Assembly (NCBI GenBank): GCA_009779135.1
Contig: WREW01000003.1
Coordinates: 27,661-91,660, forward strand
DNA from: Alphaproteobacteria bacterium
Lineage (GTDB): Bacteria > Pseudomonadota > Alphaproteobacteria > UBA9219
DNA length: 64,000 nt
Reading direction: 5' to 3'
Below are positions 1-13,805 of the stretch, piece by piece; the first letter of the stretch is position 1, and each line of letters starts with the position of its first letter. Under the pieces are notes generated by a model, which had not been told where the DNA came from, did no database searches, and saw only the letters and a list, made by a program, of their open reading frames with translations. The translations under genes were made by a program, and so were the position numbers.

Positions 1-772
1 AGCGCGCATAACAATCACCCGTTTTGCCGACAGGAATGTCGAAATCATAAGTCTCATACCCGTCATAAGGCTGGCTTTTGCGCAAATCCCACGCCGCGCC
101 GCTGGCCCGCAGCATCGGCCCGCTCAGCCCCCAAGCCAAAGCCGTCTGCAAATCAATCATACCGATATCCACCGTGCGCTGCTTGAAGATGCGGTTTTCG
201 GTCAGCAGCGTTTCAAGATCATCCACAAAAGCCGGAAAATCATGCGCAAAATCCCAGATGTCATCCAAAAGCCCTTCGGGGAGATCCTTGGCCACGCCGC
301 CCGGGCGGATATAATTGGCATGCATCCGCGCGCCTGAAACACGCTCGGAAAACGCCATCAGTTTTTCACGCTGCTCAAACCCCCAAAGCGTGGGCGTGAT
401 CGCCCCAAGATCAAGCGCGCTTGTCGTCACAGCAAAAAGATGATTCAAAAGGCGCGTAATTTCCGCAAATAAAACGCGGATGACTTGAGCGCGCGGCGGG
501 ATCTGGAGCTTGAGAAGCTTTTCCACCGCCAGAGAAAAACAATGCTCCGAAGCCATAGGCGCGACATAATCCAGCCGATCGAAATAAGGAAGCGCCTGCA
601 TATAGGTTTTATGCTCGATAAGTTTTTCCGTACCGCGATGAAGAAACCCGATATGCGGATCGGCGCGGCTGACAATCTCGCCGTCCATTTCAAGAATAAG
701 CCGCAAAACGCCATGCGCCGCCGGATGCTGCGGCCCAAGATTAAGAACAAACGGATCCGAAGGCGCGCTCAT
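1..772 (-). CDS. nuoD: NADH-quinone oxidoreductase subunit D (partial, runs off the left edge)
   Basis: Minus-strand reading from 772 gives [25 protein letters not shown]..., typical NuoD N-terminus; ATGA overlap with nuoC stop. Confidence 0.93.
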   Translation of the reverse strand, partial: MSAPSDPFVLNLGPQHPAAHGVLRLILEMDGEIVSRADPHIGFLHRGTEKLIEHKTYMQALPYFDRLDYVAPMASEHCFSLAVEKLLKLQIPPRAQVIRVLFAEITRLLNHLFAVTTSALDLGAITPTLWGFEQREKLMAFSERVSGARMHANYIRPGGVAKDLPEGLLDDIWDFAHDFPAFVDDLETLLTENRIFKQRTVDIGMIDLQTALAWGLSGPMLRASGAAWDLRKSQPYDGYETYDFDIPVGKTGDCYAR

Positions 773-1338
773 GACGCCCCCCGTTTCTGCACAGCCGCCA
801 CACCGCGCCAAGGGCTTTGCGCCTCAAAAGCGCGGTAATCCTGATCGAGAGACACAGGCTCCTTAATCACCTGCCGCGTCAAATCATCATAACGCACCTG
901 CGTAAACCCGCTTAAAGGAAAATCCCGCCGCAAAGGAAAACCTTCAAAATCATAATCCGTCAAAATCCGGCGCAAATCCTCATGCCCTTCGAACACAAGG
1001 CCGAACATGTCATAGCATTCACGTTCAAACCAAGCGGCGCAGGGATAAAGCTTCGTTATTGAAGGCACGGCTATTTCTTCTTCAACAGAAACAACAACCG
1101 TCAGCCGCGTATTAAAACGCAAACTCAAAAGCTGATAGACCACATCAAACCGCGGACGCCGCGAAGGATAATCAACCCCGCAAAGATCCATCATCTGCGT
1201 AAAATCCGTTTGCGGATGATCCCGCAAAAGCTGCAAGGCTTCAAAAAGAGCCGCCCCATCCACATGCAAAACACCGGCGCCACAAGAAAGATACTTGATG
1301 TTGGCTTCCTGCAAAACGGTGCGTACAACATCCATCAT
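769..1338 (-). CDS. nuoC: NADH-quinone oxidoreductase subunit C
   Basis: ORF with [40 protein letters not shown] motif; nuo gene order. Confidence 0.95.
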   Translation of the reverse strand: MMDVVRTVLQEANIKYLSCGAGVLHVDGAALFEALQLLRDHPQTDFTQMMDLCGVDYPSRRPRFDVVYQLLSLRFNTRLTVVVSVEEEIAVPSITKLYPCAAWFERECYDMFGLVFEGHEDLRRILTDYDFEGFPLRRDFPLSGFTQVRYDDLTRQVIKEPVSLDQDYRAFEAQSPWRGVAAVQKRGAS

Positions 1339-1931
1339 GACGCCCCCTGCCGGTCAAGCCAGCTTGATTGCTCCTGCGCGCGAATCTTGCGGTGGAGTTG
1401 CAAAAGCCCATAAACTAAAGCCTCAGCCGAAGGCGGGCAGCCCGGCACATAAACATCAACCGGAATCACGCGATCGCAGCCGCGCAAAACAGAATAAGAG
1501 TAATAATAATACCCCCCGCCATTGGCGCAGCTTCCCATCGAGATCACCCAGCGCGGCTCAGGCATCTGGTCATAAAGGCGGCGCAAGGCCGGCGCCATTT
1601 TGTTGGTGACGGTACCGGCCACAATCATCACATCCGCCTGACGAGGGCTTGAGCGCGGCATCATCCCGAAACGGTCGAGATCATAGCGGCTCATATAAGC
1701 GTGAATCATCTCAATGCCGCAGCAGGCAAGCCCGAACGTCAAAGGCCACATAGATCCGGTACGCGCCCAAGCAAAAAGCTCATCACGTTTGGCAAGCAAA
1801 AAGCCCTTATCCTGAACCCCCTTGCCCAAAAGCCGCGCGCCTTGTTCATAGCGCCTGCGGGTGACGGGATCTATCTGCGGATCGAAAACAGGGGATTTGC
1901 CTACTCCCATTCCAGAGCACCCCTTTTCCAC
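1335..1931 (-). CDS. nuoB: NADH-quinone oxidoreductase subunit B
   Basis: [48 protein letters not shown] motifs. Confidence 0.96.
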   Translation of the reverse strand: MEKGCSGMGVGKSPVFDPQIDPVTRRRYEQGARLLGKGVQDKGFLLAKRDELFAWARTGSMWPLTFGLACCGIEMIHAYMSRYDLDRFGMMPRSSPRQADVMIVAGTVTNKMAPALRRLYDQMPEPRWVISMGSCANGGGYYYYSYSVLRGCDRVIPVDVYVPGCPPSAEALVYGLLQLHRKIRAQEQSSWLDRQGAS

Positions 1932-2287
1932 TCATACACAAACCCGACCGTGAGGACGAAAAGAAACACCATCATCGAGGCAAACCCGCCCCAGCCGATA
2001 TCCAAAAGCGCCACAGCCCAAGGAAATAAAAACGCCACCTCAATATCAAAAAGAATGAAAAGAATGGCCACAAGATAAAAACGGACATGAACCCGCCCGC
2101 GCGCATCCGAAAAAGGCGCAAAGCCGCACTCATAAGGTTCATTTTTGTGAATATCAGGCTTATGCGGGCCAAAAATAAAGGAAAGAGCAACGGCAGCAAG
2201 GGCGATGCCAAAAGCGACCGCCATAAAGACCAGGATAGGGAAATAAGACCCTAAAATATCCCTGCTCACCGCTCTGGCTCCTTTCAA
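1901..2287 (-). CDS. nuoA: NADH-quinone oxidoreductase subunit A
   Basis: [40 protein letters not shown] motif. Confidence 0.95.
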   Translation of the reverse strand: MKGARAVSRDILGSYFPILVFMAVAFGIALAAVALSFIFGPHKPDIHKNEPYECGFAPFSDARGRVHVRFYLVAILFILFDIEVAFLFPWAVALLDIGWGGFASMMVFLFVLTVGFVYEWKRGALEWE

Positions 2288-2299
2288 GGAAAGGAAAAA

Positions 2300-2376
2300 T
2301 GGCGCGAGTGACGGGACTTGAACCCGCGGCCTTCGGCGTGACAGGCCGACGCTCTAACCAACTGAGCTACACCCGC
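2300..2376 (-). tRNA. tRNA-Asp(GTC)
   Basis: Reverse complement GCGGGTGTAGCTCAGTTGGTTAGAGCGTCGGCCTGTCACGCCGAAGGCCGCGGGTTCAAGTCCCGTCACTCGCGCCA folds as cloverleaf, anticodon GTC, encoded CCA. Confidence 0.96.
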
Positions 2377-2464
2377 GCAAAAAATGAAAAAGATCCCTTT
2401 TTCATGTGTCACAACTGGCGGCCAGAGTTAAGCAAAAAGCCTTATCTTGTCAACAAGAAAGCAT

Positions 2465-3283
2465 TTAACCCTGATTAAAACAAGCTTGTTCGATCACAGC
2501 CTGCGGACTAAGGCCTTTTTGGCGCAAAGCTCCAAGACTCAGGCTCTGATCCCGCTTGGCCAGCCGCTGCCCCTTTTCATCCCGCAAAAGCGGGTGATGC
2601 GCATAAGCGGGCCTTGGCAAATCAAGCAGCGTTTGAATCAGGCAATGAATATCCGTAACGGCCCGCAAATCCTCCCCGCGCGTCACCAACGTCACGCCTT
2701 GGGCCGCATCATCAACACAAACAGCCAGATGATAGCTTGTTTTAATGTCCCGCCGCGCCAGAATAACATCACCAAACCGCGCAGGATCAGCCTCAACAAC
2801 CCGCCCGCAGGCCGCGTCATACCAAGATAAAGGCCCCGCCAGAGCGCAGGCCTTTTGCATATCAAGCCTAAGAGCAGGCTCCCGCAAAGGCGGCGGCGTG
2901 GTCAGGTTCCTGCAAGCCCCCGTATAAACCGCAAAAGCCTCATCCCCTTCCTGCGGGGCGGAAAGAACAGCCTCCTTGCGCGTGCAAAAACAAGGATAAA
3001 GCAGCCCCTTTGCCTGTAAAACATCAAGAGCCTGCCGGTAAACTGCCATCCGCTGCGACTGATAAAGCACCGGCTGAGGCCAATGTAGGCCCAGCCAGCG
3101 CAAATCCTCAAAAATCTGCGTCACATAAGAAGACCGGCAGCGTGACGAATCAATATCTTCGATTCGCAAAAGAAAAGTACCACCCTCTTCCTGCGCTTGA
3201 CGCCAAGCAAAAAGCGCGGACGCCGCATGCCCAAGATGCAAAAACCCCGTCGGACTTGGCGCAAACCGCGTGATAACCCCCAA
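2465..3283 (-). CDS. gluQ: glutamyl-Q tRNA(Asp) synthetase
   Basis: ITRFAPSPTGFLHLGHAASALFAW, short GluRS-like protein (272 aa) lacking an anticodon-binding domain. Confidence 0.9.
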   Translation of the reverse strand: MGVITRFAPSPTGFLHLGHAASALFAWRQAQEEGGTFLLRIEDIDSSRCRSSYVTQIFEDLRWLGLHWPQPVLYQSQRMAVYRQALDVLQAKGLLYPCFCTRKEAVLSAPQEGDEAFAVYTGACRNLTTPPPLREPALRLDMQKACALAGPLSWYDAACGRVVEADPARFGDVILARRDIKTSYHLAVCVDDAAQGVTLVTRGEDLRAVTDIHCLIQTLLDLPRPAYAHHPLLRDEKGQRLAKRDQSLSLGALRQKGLSPQAVIEQACFNQG

Positions 3284-3370
3284 AGCAACCCCCGCAAAGA
3301 CTTGTAAAGTTGTTTAAAAAAGAGCACATTGCGCGCAAAGATCAAGCGAAAAAAGGAGCTACCGCGATCC

Positions 3371-5043
<1,673 letters not shown>

Positions 5044-5044
<1 letters not shown>

Positions 5045-6093
5045 TGAAGATTCTGGGAATCGAAAGCAGTTGCGATGAAACCGCTGTCGGCATTGTCTGT
5101 GATGATGCGCCCCGTATCCTCGCCCACGCGCTGGCCTCGCAGGAAAACGCCCACCGCCCCTATGGCGGTGTCGTCCCTGAAATCGCCGCCCGCGCGCATC
5201 TGGCAAAAATCGATGATCTTGTGCGGCAGGCGCTTGCTGAGGCCTCTTTAACGCTCGCGGATATTGACGGCATCGCCGCCACCTGCGGCCCGGGCCTGAT
5301 CGGCGGTGTGATGGTCGGCGCCATGATGGGCAAAGCCATGGCCGCCGTTACGGAAAAACCTTTTATCGCCGTCAACCACCTCGAAGCCCACGGCCTGAGC
5401 ATACGTCTGAGCGAAGACGTTCCCTTTCCCTATCTTCTTCTTCTCATCTCAGGCGGCCATTGCCAGCTTTTATGGGTTAAGGGAGTCGGCGCTTACGAAC
5501 TTCTGGGCGCATCTTTGGATGACGCCGTCGGCGAATGTTTTGACAAAAGCGCAAAACTCTTGGGCCTCGGCTACCCGGGCGGAGTCCTGATTGAAAAAGC
5601 CGCGAAAGAAGGCAATCCGAATGCTATCCCCCTGCCGCGCCCTCTTATAGGCCGCAAAGGCTGCGACTTTTCTTTTTCAGGACTTAAAACGGCAGTGCGT
5701 CTGGCTGTTGAGGCGCAAGAAAAACCGCTGACCTCTTCCTTCATCGCCGACATGGCCGCCTCGCTTGAACAAACGATTGCAGCGATTTTACAAGACCGCG
5801 CAGAAAACGCCTTGTCCCTTTTAGAAACGCGCGGCGATAAACCTGCCGCTCTGGTAGCCGCCGGTGGCGTAGCCGCCAACCTCGCTATTCGCCAAGCTTT
5901 GACCTCATGCGCCGCGCGTCATAAACTTCCTTTTCTCGCGCCGCCGCCCGCACTTTGCACAGATAACGGGCTGATGATAGCATGGGCAGGTCTTGAGCGT
6001 TTAAGACTTGGTCTAAGCGATCCTCTGGACACACGCGCCCGCCCAAGATGGCCCTTGGCGCCCAAACAGTTAGGGGAGTTTCCTGATGAATGA
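5044..6093 (+). CDS. tsaD: tRNA N6-adenosine threonylcarbamoyltransferase
   Basis: MKILGIESSCDETAVGIV, NHLEAH, LISGGHCQLLWV motifs. Confidence 0.96.
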
Positions 6094-7090
6094 AATCAAC
6101 TCTTTCGCCGTCATCGGCGCTGGCGCATGGGGCACGGCTCTGGCGCAAAGCCTTGCCCGCGCGGGCCGCGAAGTGATTCTCTGGGCGCGCGAAGATGATG
6201 TATGCCAAACGATCAACAAAAAACATGAAAACACCACCTATCTGCCCAACATAGAGCTCGACCCTTCCATCAAAGCCACGCAGGATTTTCAGGATATAAT
6301 CGACCGCCAAGCTTGGCTTTTCGTTACGCCCGTCCAGCACACGCGCAAAATGGCAAGACATATTGCAACGCTGAACGCTTCAAAAGAAATCCCCCTTATT
6401 CTGGCCAATAAAGGAATCGAAAAAGATACGCTGAGTTTCCCTTCAGACATCATCGCGCAAGAACTCAAAGGCCACCCTATCGCCATCCTTTCCGGCCCAA
6501 GCTTCGCAAGCGAAGTCGCCAAAGGCCAGATCACGGCGTTGACGCTGGCCTGCGCAGACGAAGCCCTCGGCCAAAATCTCTGTCAGGCCATTTCAAGCCG
6601 AACCTTGCGCCCCTACGCCAGCACGGACGTGATCGGCGCGCAAATAGGCGGCGCCATTAAGAATGTCATGGCGATCGCCACAGGCATCGCGGCAGGAAGC
6701 GGCCTAGGCGAAAACGCCCGCGCCGCCCTTATCACCAGAGGCCTTGCCGAAATGATGCGCCTAGGCCGCGCCATGGGCGCCGAAAAAGAAACCTTGATGG
6801 GCCTGTCCGGCCTCGGCGATTTAATCCTAACCTGCGCCAGCACAACATCCAGAAATATGTCCCTAGGCTACGCTTTAGGCCAAGGCCAATCTCTCGAATC
6901 CATCCTTGCCGAGCGCCAAACCATCGCCGAAGGCGTCCCCACCGCCCAAGCGGCTGCCGCGCTCGCCGCCCAAAAAGGAATCGAAATGCCCATCGTCACA
7001 GCCGTGCAAGCCATTCTGCAAAACAAGGCGTCTGTGCAAGACATCATCGCCGCCCTCGTGGATAGGCCGCTGAAGGTGGAGAGAGCTTAA
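6086..7090 (+). CDS. gpsA: NAD(P)-dependent glycerol-3-phosphate dehydrogenase
   Basis: VIGAGAWGTALAQSLARAG, LSGPSFASEVAKG, GGAIKNVMAIATGIAAGSGLGENARAALITRGLAEM motifs. Confidence 0.95.
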   Translation: MNEINSFAVIGAGAWGTALAQSLARAGREVILWAREDDVCQTINKKHENTTYLPNIELDPSIKATQDFQDIIDRQAWLFVTPVQHTRKMARHIATLNASKEIPLILANKGIEKDTLSFPSDIIAQELKGHPIAILSGPSFASEVAKGQITALTLACADEALGQNLCQAISSRTLRPYASTDVIGAQIGGAIKNVMAIATGIAAGSGLGENARAALITRGLAEMMRLGRAMGAEKETLMGLSGLGDLILTCASTTSRNMSLGYALGQGQSLESILAERQTIAEGVPTAQAAAALAAQKGIEMPIVTAVQAILQNKASVQDIIAALVDRPLKVERA

Positions 7091-7094
7091 CTCT

Positions 7095-7220
7095 ATCCCC
7101 CCTTGTCATCCTCGGGGCTTGCGAAGCAAGAGCCCGGGGATCTGACGGTGGAATGATGCTCCGGCGTCAGATCCCCGGCTCAACCGCTTCGCGGTTGCCC
7201 GAGGATGACAAAGGGGGGAT
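7095..7220. repeat. Long intergenic inverted repeat (atccccccttgtcatcctcggg ... cccgaggatgacaaaggggggat)
   Basis: Arms at both ends are near-perfect reverse complements, with inner complementary arms (cggggatctgacg / cgtcagatccccg). Confidence 0.85.
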
Positions 7221-7230
7221 CTAAAAAAAC

Positions 7231-7331
7231 TGTCATTGCGAGGAAGGCCGTAAGGCCTGACGCGGCAATCTCTGCGATGGCGCAGGGATTGCCGCGTCAA
7301 TTCGGCTTCGCCGACTTTCCTGCCAATGACA
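7231..7331. repeat. Dispersed intergenic palindromic repeat, copy A
   Basis: tgtcattgcgaggaaggc...tgacgcggcaatctctg...attgccgcgtcaa...tttcctgccaatgaca; closely matches copy B at 18134-18235. Confidence 0.85.
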
Positions 7332-7356
7332 TTTTAGAGGGGGGAGGGCTAACGGG

Positions 7357-9468
7357 TTACTTCCCCGCCAGCTCCAGCCCCGTTTCCTGATCGACAACCT
7401 TCATCGAAAGTTTCACTTTCCCGCGATCATCAACACCAAGCACTTTGACATAGACCATCTGCCCTTCCGCAAGCACGTCGGACGTTTTATTCACACGCCC
7501 TGCCGCAATCTCGGAAATATGCACAAGCCCGTCACGCGCGCCGAGGAAGTTTACAAAAGCGCCGAACTCCATCAGCTTGACAACTTTGCCCTTGTAAATC
7601 ACGCCGACCTCAGGCTCCGCCACAATGCCGCGAATCCAGTTGATCGCCGCCTCGCCCGCAGCGGCGTCCACCGCCGCAACCTTAACCGTGCCGTTATCAT
7701 CAATGTCAATTTTCGCGCCTGTGGTTTCGACAATCTCGCGGATCACTTTGCCGCCTGTGCCGATCACCTCGCGGATTTTATCCTTGGGGATTTGCAGCGT
7801 GGTGATGCGCGGCGCATTCTGGCTGACGCCTTCACGCGCGCCGGTCAGCGCCTTGGCCATCTCGCCAAGAATATGCATGCGCCCTTCCTTGGCTTGATCC
7901 AGGGCAATCTTCATGATCTCTTTCGTGATCGAAGTGATCTTGATGTCCATTTGCAGCGCCGTGATCCCTTGCTCGGAACCGGCCACTTTAAAGTCCATAT
8001 CGCCAAGATGATCCTCATCGCCCAGAATATCCGAAAGCACCGCAAAACCGCGATCCTCCTTGATAAGCCCCATCGCAATGCCCGCCACAGGACGCGGCAA
8101 GGGAACACCAGCATCCATCAAAGCAAGCGAGCTTCCGCACACAGTCGCCATAGAGGACGATCCGTTGGACTCCGTAATTTCCGAAACCACGCGAATGGTG
8201 TAAGGAAACGCCTCCTTCGAAGGAAGCAGCGGACGCAGCGCGCGCCACGCCAATTTTCCATGCCCGATTTCACGCCGCCCGGGACTGCCCAGACGTCCGG
8301 CCTCGCCCACCGAATAGGGCGGGAAGTTGTAATGCAGCATAAAATGCTCACGATACTCACCGGCCAGAGCGTCGATAATCTGCTCATCCTGCCCTGTTCC
8401 CAGCGTGGTCACGACAAAAGCTTGCGTTTCGCCTCGCGTAAACAGGGATGAGCCATGCGTGCGCGGCAACACGCCAACCTCGCCCACAATCGGGCGAACG
8501 GTTTTTGTATCGCGCCCGTCAATGCGCTTGCCTGTATCAAGGATCATCGCGCGGACATGGTTGTATTTCATGCTCTCAAGCGCTTCATCGATTTGCTCAG
8601 CCGTATAGGCAGCTTCTTCCGCCAACGCGCCGCAAGCCTTTTCCTTCAAAGCGTCAAGCAAGCCATAACGTTCCGCCTTGGCCGTGTGGGTATAGGCGTC
8701 TTTCATATCCTGCCCGATCAGCGTTTGAAGTCCCGCCATCAACGTCTTTTGGTCATAAGCAGGAGGCGCAAGATCCCGAGGATCTTTCGCAGCCGATTCA
8801 GCAAGCGAGATAATCATATCAATCACCGGCTGCATGGATTCATGTCCGAAAACCACAGCACCGAGCATCACATCTTCAGAAAGCTCACGCGCCTCAGACT
8901 CCACCATCAACACGCCTTCGCGCGTACCGGCGACAACCAGATCAAGCGCGCTGTCTTCAAGCTCCTGCATGGTGGGATTAAGAATGTAAGCTCCATCCTT
9001 ATACCCAACACGCGCGCCACCAATGGGGCCGAGGAAAGGAATGCCCGAAAGCGTCAAAGCCGCAGAACAGCCGATCATCGCAACAATGTCAGGATTATTT
9101 TCCAAATCATGGCTCAGCACCGTAGCGATCACCTGCGTCTCACACAAATAGCCTTCCGGAAACAAAGGCCGGATAGGGCGATCAATAAGACGGCTTGTGA
9201 GAGTCTCGCTCTCCGTAGGCCTTCCCTCACGGCGGAAAAACCCGCCCGGGATGCGCCCTGCCGCAAAATATTTTTCTTGGTAATTGACGGTCAAGGGAAA
9301 GAATCCCTGCCCGGGTTTTGCTTTTTTGGCGCCGACAACCGTGCAGAGCACAACCGTATCGCCAAGGCTTGCTACAACAGCGCCATCAGCCTGCCGCGCC
9401 ACTTTGCCTGTTTCAAGAACAAGCTTGCGCCCGCCCCATTCCATTTCTCTCTTGTAAACTGTAAACAT
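7357..9468 (-). CDS. pnp: polyribonucleotide nucleotidyltransferase
   Basis: [31 protein letters not shown]..., KH and S1 domains at C-terminus; next to rpsO. Confidence 0.96.
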   Translation of the reverse strand: MFTVYKREMEWGGRKLVLETGKVARQADGAVVASLGDTVVLCTVVGAKKAKPGQGFFPLTVNYQEKYFAAGRIPGGFFRREGRPTESETLTSRLIDRPIRPLFPEGYLCETQVIATVLSHDLENNPDIVAMIGCSAALTLSGIPFLGPIGGARVGYKDGAYILNPTMQELEDSALDLVVAGTREGVLMVESEARELSEDVMLGAVVFGHESMQPVIDMIISLAESAAKDPRDLAPPAYDQKTLMAGLQTLIGQDMKDAYTHTAKAERYGLLDALKEKACGALAEEAAYTAEQIDEALESMKYNHVRAMILDTGKRIDGRDTKTVRPIVGEVGVLPRTHGSSLFTRGETQAFVVTTLGTGQDEQIIDALAGEYREHFMLHYNFPPYSVGEAGRLGSPGRREIGHGKLAWRALRPLLPSKEAFPYTIRVVSEITESNGSSSMATVCGSSLALMDAGVPLPRPVAGIAMGLIKEDRGFAVLSDILGDEDHLGDMDFKVAGSEQGITALQMDIKITSITKEIMKIALDQAKEGRMHILGEMAKALTGAREGVSQNAPRITTLQIPKDKIREVIGTGGKVIREIVETTGAKIDIDDNGTVKVAAVDAAAGEAAINWIRGIVAEPEVGVIYKGKVVKLMEFGAFVNFLGARDGLVHISEIAAGRVNKTSDVLAEGQMVYVKVLGVDDRGKVKLSMKVVDQETGLELAGK

Positions 9469-9542
9469 CGTTTTTTTCCGATCCCGTTTGACATCCCGAT
9501 GACCCCCATGGTCATCGGCTTTCATGCTGTTCTTTCTTGTTC

Positions 9543-9815
9543 TTACTTACGCAGGCCCAGAGCCGCGATCAGTTTTTCATAGCGCCCCAGATCCTTGTTT
9601 TTAAGATAGGCCAAAAGACCGCGCCGCTTGCTGACCATCATCAAAAGGCCACGGCGTGAATGGTGATCTTTTTTGTTGGTTTCGAAATGTTTGGTCAGGT
9701 CGTTGATGCGCTGCGTTAAAACAGCAACCTGCACTTCGGGTGAACCTGTATCGCCTTTTTTCTGCGCAAACTTGGCGACAAGAGCCTGCTTCTGAGCTTT
9801 GGACATCGACATCAT
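9543..9815 (-). CDS. rpsO: 30S ribosomal protein S15
   Basis: [50 protein letters not shown]. Confidence 0.97.
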   Translation of the reverse strand: MMSMSKAQKQALVAKFAQKKGDTGSPEVQVAVLTQRINDLTKHFETNKKDHHSRRGLLMMVSKRRGLLAYLKNKDLGRYEKLIAALGLRK

Positions 9816-9834
9816 CTATCTCCTTTTCAAAAAA

Positions 9835-10734
9835 TCATGAGAAACGAAAACCGCGCACCACACAAAGCGCACCGTTTTCCACCCGCACAAGCGCCACAGG
9901 CTCCTCCTGATAAAAAGCAGCGATCAAAGGCTCTTTTATCAAGTGAAGCTGATCCCGACGCAAAAGCAGGCGGTTTCCGTTGCGCAAGGTTTGCGCTTCG
10001 CTCGCGGTCAAGGTCAGGCCCGGGATGTCGTCCAGTGCCGATCCGACCGACAGCAGAGCTGTCTGAGCAGCCCCCTTATGCGCCAATTCTTCGAGTTTTT
10101 CAACAGATATTGCTTGCGCGATCCCAAAATTCCCCGCAGCAAGGCGCCTGAGAGCCCCCACATAGCCCAAACTACCGAGTTTAAGCGCCAAATCGCGCGC
10201 CAAAGCCCGCACATAAGTCCCTTTACCGCACGCAAGACGCAAAGTTGCGCCCTCTTTATCAGCTTTAATAAGGTCAAGCCGGTCGATTTGCACCTTTCGC
10301 GGCCGTAAATCCACCTCTTGCCCCTTGCGCGCCAGATCATAAGCGCGCTGACCCGCGATTTTAAGGGCTGAAAAGGCCGGCGGCGTCTGAAGAATGTCTC
10401 CGACAAAAAAAGGCAGCGCGGCCAAAACCTCTTTTTCCGTGGGCCGAGCGTCACTTACGGCGATAATTTCACCTTCCGCATCATCGGTTGAGCGCTGCTG
10501 GCCCCACAAAACCGTGAACTCATAGATTTTGGTGCCGTCCATAACATGCGCGATGATTTTTGTCGCCTCGCCGAACGCCAAAGGCAAAACGCCGCTGGCC
10601 AGAGGATCCAGCGTCCCCCCATGCCCTGCTTTGCCGCCGCCCAAAAGCCGCCTTGCGCGCCCCAAAGCCTGAACAGAAGTAAGGCCCACGGGCTTATCCA
10701 GAACAAGCCAGCCGTGAAGCTTTGCGCCCTTCAT
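9835..10734 (-). CDS. truB: tRNA pseudouridine(55) synthase
   Basis: GWLVLDKPVGLTSVQALGRARRLLGGGKAGHGGTLDPLASGVLPLAFGEATK. Confidence 0.95.
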   Translation of the reverse strand: MKGAKLHGWLVLDKPVGLTSVQALGRARRLLGGGKAGHGGTLDPLASGVLPLAFGEATKIIAHVMDGTKIYEFTVLWGQQRSTDDAEGEIIAVSDARPTEKEVLAALPFFVGDILQTPPAFSALKIAGQRAYDLARKGQEVDLRPRKVQIDRLDLIKADKEGATLRLACGKGTYVRALARDLALKLGSLGYVGALRRLAAGNFGIAQAISVEKLEELAHKGAAQTALLSVGSALDDIPGLTLTASEAQTLRNGNRLLLRRDQLHLIKEPLIAAFYQEEPVALVRVENGALCVVRGFRFS

Positions 10735-11117
10735 TTTTCCCCGTCTTTTTTTGCCAGATCTTTGGCGACCGCAGGCATGCTTAAAATCTCATCAATATGC
10801 TGCGCATAATTAAAACTCGTATCAAGCTTAAAGACAAGGGTCGGCACATAACGCAGATTGACCGCGCGGCCCATGGCGTGACGGAAAAAACCGGTCAGCT
10901 CTTTCAGCGCCTTGAACGTGCTTTCCGCATCCGCACCTTCGCCCATAGTCGAAAAGAAAGCCGTCGCCGCGCGCAAATCCGGACTGACCTGCACCTGCGA
11001 GATCGTCACAATAGGCGGCTTGAACGAAGCGGGCCACGGAACATCGCCGCGCTGGAAAAGCTGCGCCAGAGCATGACGCAACGTCTCGCCGACTTTAAGC
11101 TGTCTTTGTGAGCGCAT
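10731..11117 (-). CDS. rbfA: 30S ribosome-binding factor A
   Basis: SQRQLKVGETLRHALAQLFQRGDV..., position between truB and infB. Confidence 0.92.
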   Translation of the reverse strand: MRSQRQLKVGETLRHALAQLFQRGDVPWPASFKPPIVTISQVQVSPDLRAATAFFSTMGEGADAESTFKALKELTGFFRHAMGRAVNLRYVPTLVFKLDTSFNYAQHIDEILSMPAVAKDLAKKDGEK

Positions 11118-11132
11118 GAGCGTAATCCCGCC

Positions 11133-13805
11133 TTAAAGATGCCTTGCGATCTGCTCGATCTCAAAACATTCGATCATATCGCCTTCTTGAATATTGTCGT
11201 AATTTTCAAACGCCATGCCGCATTCATAACCCTCGCGCACTTCTTTGACTTCGTCCTTCATGCGTTTGAGCGTCTTCAAAGCGCCCTCATGAATCACAAC
11301 ATTATCCCGCAGTAGCCGCACTTTGGCCCCGCGCCGCACAACGCCTTCCGTGACTTTACAGCCCGCGACCTTGCCGACCTTGGTGATGTTAAAGACCTGC
11401 AGCACTTCGGCATTGCCAAGGAACTTTTCGCGCAGCTCGGGTGCCAGCATGCCGGAAAGAACCTGCTTCACATCATCAATCACATTGTAAATGATCGCGT
11501 AGTAGCGGATTTCGACACCATCGCGCTTGGCCATCTCGCGCGCTTGGGGATTGGCGCGGACATTAAAGCCGATAATCATGCCGCGCGAAGCATTGGCCAG
11601 CGTGACATCCGACTCTGTAATGGGGCCGACCGCCGCATCCAAAACCTGAACCTTGACCTCGCTGCTTTCCTCGGAAAGTTTTTCAAGCGCTGTTTTCAAA
11701 GCCTCAACCGAGCCATGCACATCGCCCTTGATAAGAACGGTAAAGGAAGCGGCCTCGCCGGTTTTGATGTTTTCCATCATCTGTTCAAGCGTGGTGCGCT
11801 GCGTGGTGGCTGCGGCCAGAGCGCGGCGCTGGCGCACGCGATAAGCGCTGATTTCCCGCGCCCGCGCTTCTGACGGCACCACAACAAGATCATCACCGGC
11901 GACAGGCGTCCCGTTAAGGCCGATCACTTCAACCGGCATGGCAGGCGGCGCGGATTGCACATTCTGGCCATGATCGTTGACAAGCGCGCGCACGCGACCC
12001 CATTCAGAGCCCGCCACAAAAATATCCCCGACATGAAGCGTGCCGCGCTGGATAAGAACAGTTGCTACCGAGCCGCGCCCTTTTTCCATCTTCGCTTCAA
12101 TCACAGCGCCCTCCGCCGTGCGGTCGGGATTGGCCTTGAGATCCAAAATCTCGGCCTGAAGCAAAATTGCGTCTTGCAATTTATCAAGCCCAACGCGCTT
12201 TTTGGCAGAAATCTCAACAGACAAAACATCGCCGCCCATATCTTCAACCTGCACGTCATGCTGCAAAAGCTCTTGGCGCACGCGGCTCGGATCAGCAGCC
12301 GGAAGATCGCATTTATTGATCGCCACAATCAACGGCGCGCCGGCGGCTTTGGCATGGCGGATCGCCTCGATCGTCTGCGGCATAATGCCGTCATCCGCCG
12401 CGACAACCAAAATCACAATATCCGTAACATTGGCGCCGCGCGCGCGCATCTCGGTAAAGGCCGCGTGTCCGGGCGTGTCGATAAAAGTAATACGGTCAAA
12501 CCCGTGCACAGCTTTGGGAAGAACAAGCTGATAAGCGCCTATGTGCTGCGTAATGCCGCCCGCTTCGCCCGCCACAACATTGGCGCTGCGCAAAGCATCC
12601 AAAAGCGAGGTTTTGCCGTGATCGACATGCCCCATCACCGTGACGACAGGCGAACGCGGTTTCATATCTTCGGGCCTGTCTTCAATCAAAGAAAGACCGG
12701 CCACGACATCGGATTCAGCCACGCGCTTGACGCGATGCCCAAGCTCAGTTGCGATCAGTTCAGCCGTGTCGGCGTCAATGCTTTGCGTGATGGTGGCCAT
12801 GACGCCCATTTTCATCAGCGCCTTGATGACATCCGCGCCGCGCTCCGCCATGCGGTTGGCAAGTTCTTGGACGGTGATAACCTCGGGAATAATGACATCC
12901 CTTGCGACTTTCACCGCCGCGAGCTGATTTTGCATCGCCTGACGTTTGCCGCGCTCAATACGGCGGCGTATCGAGGCCACCGAGCGCACGCGCCCCTCTT
13001 CTTCACCCTCAAGCGCTTGGGAAACCGTCAGCTTGCCGGTGCGGCGACGATCATTGTTGCCGGTGCGCCGCGCCGTTGGCGCTGCGCGTGTATTACGCCC
13101 GCTACGGCGGCCACGCGAGGATTCTTCACCCTCATCCTCATCAGTCTGGGCCGTCCCGCGCCGCGCGGAAACACCGCTTGAAAGCGAAGACAGATCAGCG
13201 CCGCGCATCCCGCCCGCGCGCCCGCGTTCATTGCCCACGCGTCCGCCGGAAGATGCCAAAGCGCGCGCGCGTTGCTCATCTTCGGTCTTGCGCCGCTCGC
13301 TTTCCTGCCGTTCCTGATCTTGAATCAAGCGCAGCTCTTCAAGCTCGCGCTGGCGCAGGCGTTCTTTTTCCGAAAGCGCAGGGCTTTGGGCGCGCTCATC
13401 ACTAAGGGCCGAACTTTTTTGCCGCGCGGCGCTTTCATCAAGCTCCTCTTTTTTGCGGCGTTGCTCGCTTTCGATCACGGCGCCGCGCAAAGCGCGCTGG
13501 CGCGATTCAAGCTCCTTTTGCGTCAAGCGCCGTGCTTGCGCCGTGCCTTCCTCAAGCCCCAGCGCAGCGCCCTGCGCCGCATGCGCGCTTTTTACGCCCG
13601 CCGCGCCTTCTGCGGCTGTTTTGCGGCGCTTGACTTCCACGGCAACGGTTTTGGAACGGCCATGAGAAAAGCTCTGCCGCACCGAACCGGTCGATCCCGC
13701 TTTAAGATCGCCGGAGGGCGGTTTTTTCAGCTCAAGCTTGGTCTTGCCGCCAAGGCTTAGAACCTTTTTCTCTGTTGCCGTTTCTTTTGTGTCTTTGTCT
13801 GTCAT
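11133..13805 (-). CDS. infB: translation initiation factor IF-2
   Basis: [48 protein letters not shown]. Confidence 0.97.
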   Translation of the reverse strand: MTDKDTKETATEKKVLSLGGKTKLELKKPPSGDLKAGSTGSVRQSFSHGRSKTVAVEVKRRKTAAEGAAGVKSAHAAQGAALGLEEGTAQARRLTQKELESRQRALRGAVIESEQRRKKEELDESAARQKSSALSDERAQSPALSEKERLRQRELEELRLIQDQERQESERRKTEDEQRARALASSGGRVGNERGRAGGMRGADLSSLSSGVSARRGTAQTDEDEGEESSRGRRSGRNTRAAPTARRTGNNDRRRTGKLTVSQALEGEEEGRVRSVASIRRRIERGKRQAMQNQLAAVKVARDVIIPEVITVQELANRMAERGADVIKALMKMGVMATITQSIDADTAELIATELGHRVKRVAESDVVAGLSLIEDRPEDMKPRSPVVTVMGHVDHGKTSLLDALRSANVVAGEAGGITQHIGAYQLVLPKAVHGFDRITFIDTPGHAAFTEMRARGANVTDIVILVVAADDGIMPQTIEAIRHAKAAGAPLIVAINKCDLPAADPSRVRQELLQHDVQVEDMGGDVLSVEISAKKRVGLDKLQDAILLQAEILDLKANPDRTAEGAVIEAKMEKGRGSVATVLIQRGTLHVGDIFVAGSEWGRVRALVNDHGQNVQSAPPAMPVEVIGLNGTPVAGDDLVVVPSEARAREISAYRVRQRRALAAATTQRTTLEQMMENIKTGEAASFTVLIKGDVHGSVEALKTALEKLSEESSEVKVQVLDAAVGPITESDVTLANASRGMIIGFNVRANPQAREMAKRDGVEIRYYAIIYNVIDDVKQVLSGMLAPELREKFLGNAEVLQVFNITKVGKVAGCKVTEGVVRRGAKVRLLRDNVVIHEGALKTLKRMKDEVKEVREGYECGMAFENYDNIQEGDMIECFEIEQIARHL

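Noticed and set aside
7519-9582. Long plus-strand ORFs (310 and 375 aa) opposite pnp
   Set aside because: Antisense shadow ORFs of the pnp gene; low-complexity translation and no recognisable domains.
11955-13760. Long plus-strand ORFs opposite infB (408, 167, 162 aa)
   Set aside because: Antisense shadows of the GC-rich infB gene.
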